Source of the DNA: Sebastes aleutianus
Lineage: Eukaryota; Chordata; Actinopteri; Perciformes; Sebastidae
Assembly: GCA_916700875.1 (NCBI GenBank)
Contig: CAKAKS010000072.1
Span: 41,392,464-41,456,463 of the forward strand
Direction of reading: 5' to 3'
DNA: 64,000 nt
Both the position numbers and the translations under genes were made by a program. Below, piece by piece: positions 41,501 to 45,795 of the stretch (the stretch's first letter is position 1; each line of letters starts with the position of its first letter). The notes under the pieces were generated by a model. It was given only the letters and a program-made list of their open reading frames with translations. It was not told the origin of the DNA and searched no databases.

Positions 41501-44423
41501 TGACAGGATTTCATCACAACATGGGCTGAAATCCTGTCATGGATCTCTCCGTTTCAATGGACAGCACTTTCATAAACTATAATTACTGGAAGACAAAGAA
41601 GTCAGAGAGGTAAGACACAGGTTCCCTGTCTCACAAGTGTTTATTGTTAACACATAAAATAAATTCAGAAAGTGACAGCATGTTTATTTATATTGCAAAT
41701 GTTGTTAAAATTCTATACTCCATTCATATCACCACTGACAGGCAGTTCATGTTGACCGTGATGACGCTGCCACCTTGTGGTTTGCCGGCGCTCCCTTACA
41801 ATATGTGCGTACATGAGCAAGTTGCAGTATTCTTTCCATCTTGTTATTTAGCCTCCAGAATAATATCAATGTTTTAAAAATGTCTGTTGTTTCCCTTTAA
41901 TACAAACTCATCATTTTCTGCAGCTACTTCTCAGTAAAAGTCCTCCATTAAAGAGAGCTGATTGTGTCCTTTACTGATTCACAGTCACTTTGGGCAGCTT
42001 AGCTTGAGTTAGTTAGGTTTGAACTGAGGTTAGAAGTGGTCTAAATATTGAGGTAGACCAGCAGTCTAAGACACACAGCATGTCACACTGGTGTCCTTGG
42101 TGTTCATATTTAATGTTAGTATGTTTTCTGCCACTTTCTACTGTCAACTATCAAATGAAGGCATGAATTCAAATATTCTGAAAACAGAAGTGGTACAAAT
42201 CTACTTTTGACCATTTCATGTACTTTGTTTTGTCAGCAGATAGTTTAACACCAGAGATGTTTGTTCTTGACCTTCAGAAACAAGATGTGGTGCAGAGACT
42301 CTAAACTCAAAGGTCCACATAATAATGATCCAGAGCTTTCAACTGTCATCATATTTTACATATGTAGTGAAAGAACAAACTCAAACCATCAACACATTAT
42401 GATCAAGATGACCAATATGTTCTACAGATGCTTTTTCACCACATGTTGTACAGTTCTGATGTGCACTGATTCAAGATGACACCCAGTAGGTCCTAACAGC
42501 TGATTCTAGGAGGAGTCAAACCAACAACCTATTTAGAGGACCAATGTGAGAAACTGAATTACACATTTGAAGCTCATTCTTCCAGATTTTGAATAGTCAC
42601 AGATCTTTAGACCATTTCACATTTGTGAACGTAAACATTCCAGATGTGTCCCCGTTTATTTCCTGTTGCAGTGGAAGAAACCATCAGTAGTTTGTGTTTT
42701 TGTGTGATCCATCTTAGGTTGAAACAGTATCTGCACTAATAGTTCTGCATCAGGAATATAAATCTTTTAGTCTCAATGCTTCATCGTCCATCAGGTCATC
42801 TTACATTAACAACTGTCTCTTACTTTGTCTCTGAGGGTCCAGGTTCATTACTGAAGTCTGGAGGATCCTCTTTGGACCAGTCACTCTCCATAGACAGACA
42901 GCTGGGTACTGGAGACTCTGCTCTCGGTCTGGACTGAACTCTGAAAACACCAAGATGATTTTATTCACATGAATCCTTGATACATTCTCTGATGACAAAG
43001 ACATTTCAGTAGCTCTAAACACACAAACTACTGCTACTGTCAATAATGTGGTTTAAAAGTCTGTATTAGTTTGTTTAGATTACAGCTGTTCTGGGTGACT
43101 GACAGCTGTCACAGATACGAAGAGGAAGAATGCACAAATTAAAGCCCCCCCCCCAGTGTGTTTTGGCATTTCTATAATATTTCATATTTGTTTGAGTCAT
43201 TTCCTGACTAAGTTGATTAGCCACACTGTGTGCCAACATTCTTTTAACAAATAACTTCATGTTGTGCTAAAAATTAAACTAACTGAGGGTTTCATTTTAT
43301 TTTATTTTTCCTCCACCGTAGTTTAGTGTGTTTATTTTCACAATGGCATTTGTGTGTGTGGTGAACGGCTGCAGTCAACGCAGTGAATTACACAAAATCC
43401 CACCGGCAGAATTAACACAACACACTGACTGTCTCTCTCACTCGCTCTCTTCTTTACTGTCTCCTCCTGCTGGAGATACATCAACAGAAAGCAGCCGAAG
43501 CCGTTTTGGAGGTTTGCGGGTCTCTAACAGGTCCGAACGACGCGGAGCACAACTTTCAGCTCAACAGAAAACAAGACAAAAGTCCTGTTAGAGAAATAAA
43601 GGAATCACAGAGCAGCCCGGTGCGGTGTCGGTGCTGGAGCTGAGGAGCGTCCCCAAGACTGCATTTCAAACGGCGGACCTCGGCAACATGTCTACCCGTC
43701 CTCCGGGGCGCTGTGGCCGGCGTGCGGCGGTGCGGCTCCTCGGTGCAGCAGCAGCCAGACGGCCGCCTCGCCAGGAGGAGACGGTGAAGAAGAGAGCGAG
43801 TGAGAGAGAGTCGGTGTTGTTGAGATAATTCTGGTCTCATTTGTGGTCTGATAAACAGTAAATTCATCTACACTGGGTTGGAAAACCATGCAATCTGGTT
43901 GCCATGGTGATGATTGACGTCTGACTATTAACCACACCCCCATTCTCTGATTGAGGAAGAGCGTTAATAAAAAACAGAAAGTAAAACTGGCTGGGGGGGG
44001 GGGTTTAATTCTCTTTGTCAAGAAACGTTTGTTCAACTTCAGTTAGCAAATACATTTTAGTAGAAATTTTAAAATAGAAACACTAAATCAACAGAAAACA
44101 GTCTTGGTAGAGGAAAGTGAAAATGAGTCCTATAAATGAGTTAGTAGCAGCTCTCTTACTTTGACTCTGAGGGTCCAGGTTCATCACTGAAGGTCAGAGG
44201 ATCATCTTTAGACTGGTCACTCTTCATAGACACATAGCCAGAGACTAGAGACTCTGCTCTGTCCTCCTCTTCCTCCACACAATCACTCATCTTCTGATCT
44301 GAAGTCAGTCTGAGAGGTAACACAGGAACACTGACTGTGAGCATTTAACGGAAACAAGTTTGTGCAACAAGAGTCACAGGCGAGACTGAGAGAACAGGAA
44401 GTAACACACAACCTCTCTCTCTA

Positions 44424-44481
<58 letters not shown>

Positions 44482-45424
44482 CTTTGGGTACAACACATGC
44501 GCAGTCAAATCTGGTCTGCACTCGCCGAAATTGGGCTAATAGCAACGCACGACCGCAACTTCAGTTACACTGCGCATGTGTTATACCTCATACCTCAAGA
44601 CCCATGTCTACCTGTGACCCAGCCTCCTTTCCATTGGCCTTGGTTCTCATGTACCTGGATCACCTGGTCAGTGTGGCTCCTCCTCTCTCCATTTACAGGA
44701 AATCTTTGACCTCACTGTTTATCTATGAGCTTTTTAACACGGTGTGTTTATAAGAATCTCTTTGAGCTTGAACAGGTTGAATTAAAATGAGTTTTGGTCA
44801 AATGTTATGACATTTTTATGTTTAATTCATGTCAATAAATCACTTTAGTTAAAAATGAATGTGCTTTTATAGTTGTTTTTAGACTTATATGACTAAGATT
44901 CTTCTGAACATCTGGAAGAAAAAATCTTCTGTCTGTTGCACAATACAAAATAATTCAAGCCACTTTCCTGAGCTGCAACTCTTTTTCATAATCCAAACAT
45001 AGGTGGTAGCTAGAAATGACACATCTTATTGCTCAATCAGTACAACATGAAGCTACATGTTAAGGAATATAAATCTTTTAGCAGAGCGTTTTGTCTTCTT
45101 CCTCAATGCATCATTTTCTATCAGGTCAGCTTACAGTAAAAACAGTCTCTTACTTTGACTCTGAGGGTCCAGGTTCATCACTGAAGGTCAGAGGATCATC
45201 TTTAGACTGATCACTCTTCATAGACACATAGCCAGAGACTAGAGACTCTGCTCTGTCCTCCTCTTCCTCCACACAATCACTCATCTTCTGATCTGAAGTC
45301 AGTCTGAGAAGCAACACGGGAACACTGACTGTGAGCATTTAACGGAAACAAGTTTGTACAAGAGTCACAGGCGAGACTGAGAGAACAGGAAATAACACAC
45401 AACCTCTCTCTCTACCACACACAC

Positions 45425-45463
<39 letters not shown>

Positions 45464-45795
45464 ACAGTATAATAAATCCACCCAGCGCTCCACCTGGTCA
45501 CTTCTCTTTAAGTCTCTGCTTGTTTTCTTGGGTTACAGCAGGTTTAATGAGGATTATTCAGCCAATCACAACGTTGTGTTCACAGATGAATCAAACTGTT
45601 GAGTTCATTCTAACATTTCTCTCCTCTACAGTCCACAGGGAGGAAACTGACTCAGAGACTTCAACAGTGAAATAATAAAATGTTGGATTAACACTCACCC
45701 TGCCTCAGTCTACAGTTTTCATCCTTCTGCTCCGTCGACTCAAACTGGATTCTGACTGAACATTTCCTCTTTCGTGGTTTCTTTTCTGTTCTCAT
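2152..45795 (-). CDS. NLRP1-like sensor gene (FISNA-NACHT-LRR-FIIND-CARD), whole locus
   Basis: This is the span of a split gene; its exons are listed separately. NLRP1-type proteins are cytosolic sensors. In the known family the NACHT domain binds nucleotide, LRRs contribute to autoinhibition, FIIND cleaves itself, and the freed UPA-CARD fragment recruits caspase-1 or an adaptor. Here the exon order on the minus strand matches that architecture. Codon phases fit at every junction from exon 1 (45795) through exons 2, 3 and 4, NACHT, the LRRs and the two short exons down to 14524, which argues for one real gene. The join from 14524 to the ZU5 exon and the join from UPA to CARD do not fit in phase, so at least one exon in each gap is unseen or lost. 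Alternatives are that the FIIND-CARD part belongs to a neighbouring gene in the same orientation, or that the 3' part is a pseudogene. Confidence 0.65.
2390..2495 (-). repeat. 18-bp coding repeats, FIIND-CARD linker
   Basis: Tandem 18-bp units (TCTGGTGAGACGTTGTCT type on the plus strand) encode the hexapeptide VSPEDN. This copy has about four units, and the inverted copy at 49.3 kb has about eight to nine. The unit length is a multiple of three, so length changes keep the reading frame. Confidence 0.8.
2650..3372 (-). mobile_element. Solo LTR with 5-bp target duplication GGGAG
   Basis: The sequence runs TGTTACG...CGTAACA and is flanked on both sides by GGGAG (2645-2649 and 3373-3377). On the minus strand it contains an AATAAA signal near its end, as expected for an LTR. 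The last 310 bp (2650-2959) recur at 48782-49091. It sits just upstream of the CARD exon, in the intron. Confidence 0.8.
3403..4330 (+). repeat. Non-LTR retrotransposon 3' tail, split by a MITE
   Basis: The parts at 3403-3515 and 4162-4330 together form a common fish repeat. It contains GTGTTGGCGTGGGTTTACTC, a GTGTGAATGTGAGTGTGCATG-type stretch with TG repeats, and an end of repeated ATGG. I take it as the 3' untranslated tail of a LINE or a SINE using it. A 646-bp MITE splits it. Confidence 0.65.
3516..4161. mobile_element. hAT-type MITE with perfect 8-bp target duplication
   Basis: Terminal inverted repeats CAGGGTCTGAAAT and ATTTCAGACCCTG are perfect over 13 bp. The flanking 8-bp duplication ATGACGAC (3508-3515, 4162-4169) is also perfect. 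CAGGG termini with 8-bp duplications are hAT features. There is no transposase inside. Confidence 0.9.
4331..5339. other. Intron sequence, no gene seen
   Basis: The region holds a GC-richer patch around 4400-4620, with phrasing typical of dispersed fish repeats, and AT-rich sequence after it. The open frames at 4818-5003 and 5138-5338 have no recognisable domain. Confidence 0.4.
5340..6268 (-). pseudogene. LINE relic, C-terminal end of a reverse-transcriptase protein
   Basis: The minus strand encodes, with interruptions, the C-terminal part typical of Rex1/L2-like LINE polyproteins. From 6268 downward I read LNQNQTEVLIFGP, then RNLG. From about 5880 the same strand continues with IHWLPVKDRVGFKVL and FVFKALHGL, followed by a stretch like FWLLVLNGGT. 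Stops and frameshifts separate the pieces, so it is dead. It lies in the intron between the FIIND and CARD exons. Confidence 0.65.
6269..7522. other. Intron sequence, unassigned
   Basis: No coding sequence is supported. A 13-bp unit, GCTCGTGCATTAG, is repeated at about 6655-6682. I searched this stretch for the missing second half of the UPA subdomain on the minus strand and saw nothing like it. Confidence 0.4.
7634..7896 (-). CDS. FIIND exon 2: ZU5 end and first half of UPA
   Basis: The acceptor is GCTTTCACAG at 7897 and a candidate donor GTAAAG follows at 7633. The exon reads GLLSVAHISDDEMSILEPL, then EITDTHVVVKISHLSAFGL and NGQVLLFLRP, ending near SNVPVTE. This matches the ZU5-UPA junction of fish NLRP1-type FIIND domains. 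FIIND proteins cut themselves at a Phe-Ser bond in this region; here the tripeptide is His-Leu-Ser, so the serine is kept and the Phe position is Leu. The phase with the ZU5 exon is exact (GAA G|CA gives Glu-Ala). After VPVTEV the usual rest of UPA is missing. The frame stays open to about 7523 with unrelated-looking residues, and a second possible donor (GTAAGA) is at 7522. Length and identity are well supported; function is uncertain. Confidence 0.75.
8201..8418 (-). CDS. FIIND exon 1: ZU5 subdomain
   Basis: The exon encodes SFRCPGPGVFQCALTGLVF, then AELLYRTVQWDESFLQSAGK and PLFNIKCSEDAALRQLHL. This is the ZU5 half of a FIIND domain as found in fish NLRP1 and CARD8-like proteins. The acceptor CTTTGTCCTACAG is strong, and the donor GGAAG|GTAAAG fits. 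The length of 218 bp leaves one base, which pairs correctly with the next exon at 7896. The incoming phase needs two bases from upstream, but the previous candidate exon (14524-14579) ends in phase 0. A linking exon is therefore unseen, or the true start is upstream (the frame is open to about 8570). Confidence 0.75.
8419..8929. repeat. SINE 3' tail fragment
   Basis: About 8725-8825 carries the phrase CCCACTGCCCCTAATACTAG followed by a GAAGGTAACTTCA-type stretch and TTACACATTTACACATG. The same tail occurs in the fuller SINE at 15165-15375. The tRNA-like head is absent. Confidence 0.6.
8930..9350. repeat. Dispersed repeat with a (GGAC)n microsatellite
   Basis: A GGAC/ACGG tetranucleotide tract fills about 9176-9300. 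It is followed by GGAGCGCTATATAACCCCG and GTCGCGGGGGTATAATAA. The whole block (a TTCAGAGTTCTGCTCCGGAA head, tetranucleotide tract, GC-rich tail) is a familiar fish interspersed repeat. The minus-strand frame over it is low complexity. Confidence 0.7.
9472..9937 (+). mobile_element. Short MITE, TAGGGCTGTCAA family
   Basis: Ends TAGGGCTGTCAA and TTTGACAGCCCTA are flanked by CTATATAT (9464-9471) and CTACATAT (9938-9945), an 8-bp target duplication with one mismatch. It is an internally deleted relative of the copy at 1092-1808. The 8-bp duplication supports a hAT origin. Confidence 0.8.
10212..10398. mobile_element. Partial MITE related to 53535-54385
   Basis: Phrases GAAAGAAGGCTGAAACAGTC and ATTATATTCTGAGAGCTATT, and the terminal TAGTACAGGCCTCT, recur in the 53.5-54.4 kb element. 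The left end is missing. Confidence 0.55.
10730..11060 (+). pseudogene. L1-type LINE relic (ORF2 C-terminus)
   Basis: The plus strand encodes, with stops, SKVKLAKSMSGVDPVCDRC followed by RLAPATLS and a stretch related to CPKLN. This matches the cysteine-containing C-terminal end of fish L1 ORF2 proteins, which normally continue with an FWCPKL-like motif. It is short and interrupted. Confidence 0.6.
11281..11805. repeat. (ACCAGN)n hexanucleotide array
   Basis: Half a kilobase of ACCAGT/ACCAGC/ACCAGA units. The minus strand reads as an uninterrupted Val-Leu polymer, but this is a product of the repeat. It lies in an intron of the NLR gene. Confidence 0.95.
11913..14381 (+). mobile_element. hAT transposon with decayed transposase
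   Basis: Terminal inverted repeats CAGCCATTCTCAACC and GGTTGAGAACCCCTG bound a 2.47-kb element. The flanking octamers GTCTAAGT (11905-11912) and TTCTATAG (14382-14389) look like a degraded 8-bp target duplication. It sits between the 14.5-kb short exon and the FIIND exons of the NLR gene, in opposite orientation. It also contains around 12126-12240 a GCGCATG-rich segment found inverted at 44485-44590. Confidence 0.85.
12372..14196 (+). pseudogene. hAT transposase, ZBED/SCAND3-like, disrupted
   Basis: The reading frame opens at 12372 with a basic start and a BED zinc finger (CVECGEIL, then KLQRHLNTKH). It continues with an RNase H-like DDE core (FAIQLDESTDVSN, then CTDGAASMTGRHRG) and ends with the hAT C-terminal dimerisation block (LASFWILAASQYQSLSKRAI, then TTYLCESEFS). 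One in-frame TGA at 12543-12545 breaks the BED finger, where a Ser is expected. A frameshift near 13640 separates the core from the C-terminal part, which is read in another frame to the stop at 14196. Only these two lesions are obvious, so the copy is fairly young. The family moves by cut and paste. This copy cannot make a full protein. Confidence 0.85.
14524..14579 (-). CDS. Candidate short exon between LRRs and FIIND (second)
   Basis: The acceptor is CACTTTCAG and the donor AAAAAG|GTGAGA. It encodes DSDVKLNEGIKLPEDDKK in the phase left by the 14754-14794 exon (GAA T|GT). It ends in phase 0. I do not recognise a domain. It is supported by clean splice signals, open frame and phase only. Confidence 0.5.
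14754..14794 (-). CDS. Candidate 41-bp exon following the LRRs
   Basis: The acceptor is TGATCTCTACAG and the donor AAAGAAT|GTGAGTATT. It encodes TTEKVYRAARPKE. The incoming phase (one base needed) fits exactly the two bases left by every LRR exon of this gene. The outgoing phase fits the next short exon. The domain is not recognised. Confidence 0.5.
15165..15375 (+). repeat. tRNA-derived SINE
   Basis: The head GGCAGTAGCTCAGTCTGACG has an A-box-like TAGCTCAGTCTG, and GGTTCCTGTC lies in B-box position. The tail is AT-rich and ends TTACACATTTACACATG. The middle is shortened relative to the usual fish SINE. This is not a functional tRNA gene, as no cloverleaf or anticodon arm is formed. Confidence 0.7.
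15582..23069. mobile_element. Harbinger-like MITE hosting a giant minisatellite
   Basis: Imperfect terminal inverted repeats AGCTTTGTTTATACT and AGTATAAACC-like (right end GCATAAACCAGGCT) are flanked by TTA on both sides (15579-15581, 23070-23072). AGCCTGGTTTAT ends with TTA duplication suggest PIF/Harbinger. Without the minisatellite the element would be about 0.7 kb. It lies in the intron after the last LRR exon. Confidence 0.6.
16031..22823. repeat. 20-bp minisatellite, about 340 copies
   Basis: The unit is CTGTCCCCGTGGTCATGTGA, usually alternating with a CTGTCTCYGTGGTCATGTGA variant to give a 40-bp pattern. The array is 6.8 kb long. Register changes only at about 19188 (one extra C) and about 20940 (an 8-bp insertion). 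Variant blocks recur at 1-1.5 kb distances: GGGCATGTGACCGTCCC at about 17889, 19089, 20531 and 21490, and GGTCATGAGACTGTCCC at about 16733, 18192, 19433 and 21780. Each unit carries GTCATGTGAC, a nearly palindromic E-box. TGA stops in every unit prevent long frames. Confidence 0.98.
23194..23367 (-). CDS. LRR exon 5 of the NLRP1-like gene
   Basis: A 174-bp exon with acceptor TTCTTTATTCAG and donor CTGAG|GTCAGT. It encodes CSLSEINCAPLASALKSNP, then HLRELDLIYNNLKDSGVKLL and CRLETLR, i.e. two ribonuclease-inhibitor-type LRRs. All LRR exons of this gene enter and leave in phase 2, so they can be added or lost without a frame change. This one is the most divergent of the group (INCAP, SDLVESP). 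Confidence 0.85.
23556..24360 (-). repeat. Tandemly duplicated LRR intron-exon segment, copy 1
   Basis: This segment, from CTCATTAATATTAATGACAA to the intron after LRR exon 4, is nearly identical to 30346-31150, including the LRR exon. The offset is about 6.79 kb. At its left edge (23556-23560, CTCAT) it preserves the empty insertion site of the LTR found at 24529-30345. Confidence 0.9.
24165..24335 (-). CDS. LRR exon 4 of the NLRP1-like gene
   Basis: A 171-bp exon, one codon shorter than its sisters (LDLSNNLKGSGVKLLSGFLE). Acceptor TTCTTTATTCAG and donor CTGAG|GTCAGA. It is nearly identical to the exon at 30954-31127, with which it shares its downstream intron, so it is a recent duplicate. 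The missing codon falls at the LxxNxL asparagine loop and may slightly change that repeat. Confidence 0.85.
25449..25735. repeat. Palindrome with about 100-bp arms
   Basis: The arm at 25449-25553 (ATAATGCTGATTTTTCAACC onward) is the reverse complement of about 25631-25733. The spacer is about 77 bp. It is probably a small MITE inside the fold-back element. Confidence 0.85.
26150..27520 (-). pseudogene. Non-LTR reverse transcriptase fragment
   Basis: The minus strand starts at the high end with PNDLRPIAITSILCKTMEG (RT region 1) and continues with ALFVDFSSAFNSMKTHILLK and PQGCVLSPVLFSLF. It then has FKYADDMALV, the YADD catalytic box, and ends with a thumb-like HFKYLGTVLDTQGSFSENT. A frameshift lies near 27285-27315 and others near 26550. 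The 3' end is marked by CAAACTTTATTGTCCACCAG at about 26158. It is a LINE of a Rex/jockey-like or related clade; I cannot settle which. It is truncated at its 5' end and inserted in the fold-back element. Confidence 0.8.
28688..30309. mobile_element. Tc1-like transposon with TA duplication
   Basis: CAGACGTAGGCAAAGTTGTT at the left and its complement at the right form long inverted repeats of about 215 bp. TA flanks both ends (28686-28687, 30310-30311). The element lies inside the LTR. Its length of 1.62 kb is normal for fish Tc1 elements. Confidence 0.92.
28907..29963 (-). pseudogene. Tc1-like transposase with one frameshift
   Basis: The N-terminal part has the paired-type helix-turn-helix DNA-binding region and a GRGRKRK linker. 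The catalytic core shows the first Asp in WTDETKLELFG, the second in LKQDNDPKH and the Glu in HIEHLWKELK, the DD34E triad. The frame breaks just after DNDPKH (about 29180), consistent with a 2-bp loss. Otherwise the protein is nearly complete to CATKY. It is a cut-and-paste transposase acting at TA sites. This copy is dead but young. Confidence 0.9.
30346..31150 (-). repeat. Tandemly duplicated LRR segment, copy 2
   Basis: Nearly identical to 23556-24360, with a few substitutions. Together with the shared 31966-32276 and 24336-24655 introns it shows that the LRR part of the gene grew by tandem duplication. Confidence 0.9.
30954..31127 (-). CDS. LRR exon 3 of the NLRP1-like gene
   Basis: A 174-bp, phase 2-2 exon with acceptor TTCTTTATTCAG and donor CTGAG|GTCAGA. 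It encodes RCSLSEISCASLASALKSNP, then HLRELQLSRNKLKDSGVKLL and ESPHCRLETLR. It is the sister of 24165-24335. The residues LQLSRNK differ from LDLSNN at the solvent-exposed positions. Confidence 0.88.
31151..31791. other. LRR intron
   Basis: AT-rich intron. The phrase CATCAATAACATGCTGCTG near 31358 recurs at about 32537 where a duplicated segment was joined. No gene is seen. Confidence 0.5.
31792..31965 (-). CDS. LRR exon 2 of the NLRP1-like gene
   Basis: A 174-bp, phase 2-2 exon. It encodes GCSLSEISCASLVSALKSNP, then HLRELDLRENYLYDSGVKLL and CGFLESPHCRLETLR. The acceptor and the intron upstream of it in gene order (31966 onward) match those of exon 4 almost exactly. Confidence 0.88.
32149..32535. 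mobile_element. Partial duplicate of the LTR start plus fold-back arm
   Basis: After CTCAT comes TGTTAGAAAGGCCTGG, as at 24529. Then GGTCTGGGTATCATCGG starts a fold-back copy at about 32271. That copy ends at GGATAATCCGTAATTCC near 32530, where unrelated intron sequence resumes. The LTR's other end is absent, so a deletion followed the duplication. Confidence 0.75.
32889..33801. mobile_element. hAT-type MITE, 913 bp
   Basis: The ends TAGGACGATTCA and TGCCGCCCCTA are flanked by GTGTTTAC (32881-32888) and GTGTCTAC (33802-33809), an 8-bp duplication with one mismatch. There is no coding capacity. The frames at 33170-33687 show no domain. Confidence 0.75.
33914..34262. mobile_element. MITE with TAAGGCTGGGCAATAT ends
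   Basis: The left end TAAGGCTGGGCAATATATCC is complementary to the right end CACCCAGCCTTA. The flanks ATACATAC and ATACATCT suggest an eroded 8-bp duplication. The interior is rich in GATATTGTGATAT. Confidence 0.75.
34873..35040. mobile_element. One end of the CCAGTGTGTAGG MITE
   Basis: TTAAAGGTCCAGTGTGTAGG begins a segment with TCCAGCGGTGAGGTGAGG that also starts the element at 53340. The other end is absent. Confidence 0.65.
35086..35262 (-). CDS. LRR exon 1 of the NLRP1-like gene
   Basis: A 177-bp exon (one codon longer than the others: LSENYYLKDSGVKMLSAGLE), acceptor CATGACAG, donor CTGAG|GTCAGT. It reads LSGCKLSDTHCEVVASALKS. Its first base completes the Leu codon left open at the end of the NACHT exon (CT|A), so it follows NACHT directly. 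It is the most diverged LRR exon, which suggests it is the founder type (the DTHCEVV motif differs from EISCASL). Confidence 0.88.
35263..36281. other. Intron between NACHT and the LRRs
   Basis: AT-rich sequence without recognisable genes or long repeats. Confidence 0.5.
36291..36951. mobile_element. hAT-like MITE with GGTCC repeats
   Basis: It is flanked by GCTAATGCT on both sides (36282-36290, 36952-36960), an 8-9-bp duplication. The left end has AGAGTTGGGTG and a short GGTCC tandem tract. The right end is GGCACAACCCA. An internal CTTCTTCTTCTTC tract is present. Confidence 0.65.
36961..37831. other. Intron with a GC-rich patch
   Basis: The phrase GTGTATTTCACCG occurs twice (about 37055 and 37121) as part of a dispersed repeat. 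A C-run and a CpG-rich stretch lie at 37260-37440. No gene is supported. Confidence 0.45.
37832..39692 (-). CDS. FISNA-NACHT exon of the NLRP1-like gene
   Basis: A 1861-bp exon bounded by acceptor TTTCTCTCTTTCAG and donor AGCTCT|GTAAGT. It is open over about 620 residues with no lesion. It starts DRVLQEVVDEHKISLKE, then a FISNA segment (YTELYITEG, HEVRQLE). The NACHT domain follows: Walker A GVAGVGKT (about residues 99-106), Walker B LFIFDGLDE (about 171-179), sensor-1 WITSRP and a winged-helix part ending near YCFVHLSIQEFLAAVYM. The HD2 region runs to the end. The domain binds ATP and drives oligomer assembly in the cytosol. It enters in phase 1 and leaves in phase 2, fitting exon 4 and LRR exon 1. 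FISNA is typical of the fish NLR-C/NLRC3-like expansion, so the sensor half is of that family even though the 3' exons are NLRP1-like. Confidence 0.93.
39693..40603. other. Intron 4 of the NLR gene
   Basis: AT-rich intron. No coding sequence or clear repeat is seen. Confidence 0.5.
40604..40773 (-). CDS. Exon 4 of the NLRP1-like gene, with 36-bp repeats
   Basis: Acceptor TGTCTCCACAG, donor CCAAA|GTAAG. In the phase left by exon 3 it reads KEKKRSHASVEELM and then RTRPGPQTASQT three times. The 12-residue unit is a 36-bp tandem repeat in DNA. It leaves one base, completing a Thr codon with the NACHT exon. The region is low complexity and probably flexible. In related fish NLRs this stretch lies between the acidic N-terminal exons and FISNA. 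Confidence 0.75.
41021..41900. mobile_element. Fold-back MITE with TTAA ends
   Basis: The ends TTAAAGGTGATCAACGGAC and GTCTGTTGTTTCCCTTTAA and about 380-bp arms are complementary. The arms include CCATTGAAACGGAGAGATC near the centre. TTAA at each end suggests a piggyBac-mobilised element. The two 65-77-residue frames in the arms are mirror copies and not genes. It lies in intron 3. Confidence 0.8.
41901..42823. other. Rest of intron 3
   Basis: No gene or clear repeat is seen. The frame at 42261-42479 shows no domain. Confidence 0.45.
42824..42940 (-). CDS. Exon 3 of the NLRP1-like gene
   Basis: A 117-bp exon: acceptor GTGTTTTCAG, donor GACAAA|GTAAG. Read in the phase left by exon 2 (AA|A) it gives VQSRPRAESPVPSCLSMESD then WSKEDPPDFSNEPGPSETK. 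The pattern SMxSDxSKxDPxxFSxEPGPS is shared with exon 2, so the two are internal duplicates. Such short acidic repeats are usual at the N-terminus of fish NLRC3-like proteins. Their function is unknown to me. Confidence 0.8.
43343..43591 (+). pseudogene. Possible THAP-like zinc-finger remnant
   Basis: The frame starts MAFVCVVNGCSQRSELHKIP, which resembles the first cysteines and the IP of a THAP domain with its middle removed. THAP domains occur in P-element and Kolobok transposases. The rest is serine-rich and unrecognised, and the flanking 43600-43980 is GC-rich. This is a weak call. Confidence 0.3.
44100..44960 (-). repeat. Tandem duplication carrying exon 2, copy 1
   Basis: This block matches 45090-46110: first exon 2 and its flank, then a CA-repeat tract (about 44427-44478), then GTGTGGCTCCTCCTCTCTCC and a 270-bp AT-rich stretch. 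A segment with two GCGCATG motifs (44485-44590), also seen in the hAT element at 12.1-12.2 kb, is inserted here only. Confidence 0.88.
44160..44298 (-). CDS. Exon 2b of the NLRP1-like gene (duplicate)
   Basis: A 139-bp exon with acceptor CTGACTTCAG and donor GTCAAA|GTAAG. It contains DQK and then MSDCVEEEEDRAESLVSGYV followed by SMKSDQSKDDPLTFSDEPG. The protein sequence is identical to that of exon 2a. The length is not a multiple of three, so 2a and 2b cannot both be used in one message without a shift into a stop. One is redundant or they are alternatives. Confidence 0.75.
45154..45292 (-). CDS. Exon 2a of the NLRP1-like gene
   Basis: A 139-bp exon, same splice sites and same protein as exon 2b. 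From exon 1 the junction G|AT CAG AAG ATG is in frame, so translation may begin in exon 1 or at this Met. The encoded segment is strongly acidic (VEEEEDRAE), then carries the SMKSDQSKDDP motif common to the N-termini of fish NLRC3-like proteins. Confidence 0.75.
45699..45795 (-). CDS. Exon 1 of the NLRP1-like gene, candidate start
   Basis: From an ATG at 45795 the frame reads MRTEKKPRKRKCSVRIQFES and on to CRLRQ, with donor CAGG|GTGAGTG. It leaves one base and joins exon 2 in frame. The start is rich in Lys and Arg. The exon may instead be 5' untranslated, with translation starting at MSDCVEEEE in exon 2. No TATA box stands out upstream. Confidence 0.6.

Noticed and set aside
41103..41877. 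Two similar small frames (65 and 77 residues)
   Set aside because: They are mirror-image products of the fold-back MITE arms.
43625..44036. Arg- and Pro-rich frames in a GC-rich patch
   Set aside because: No domain, no splice support; both strands open because of base composition.
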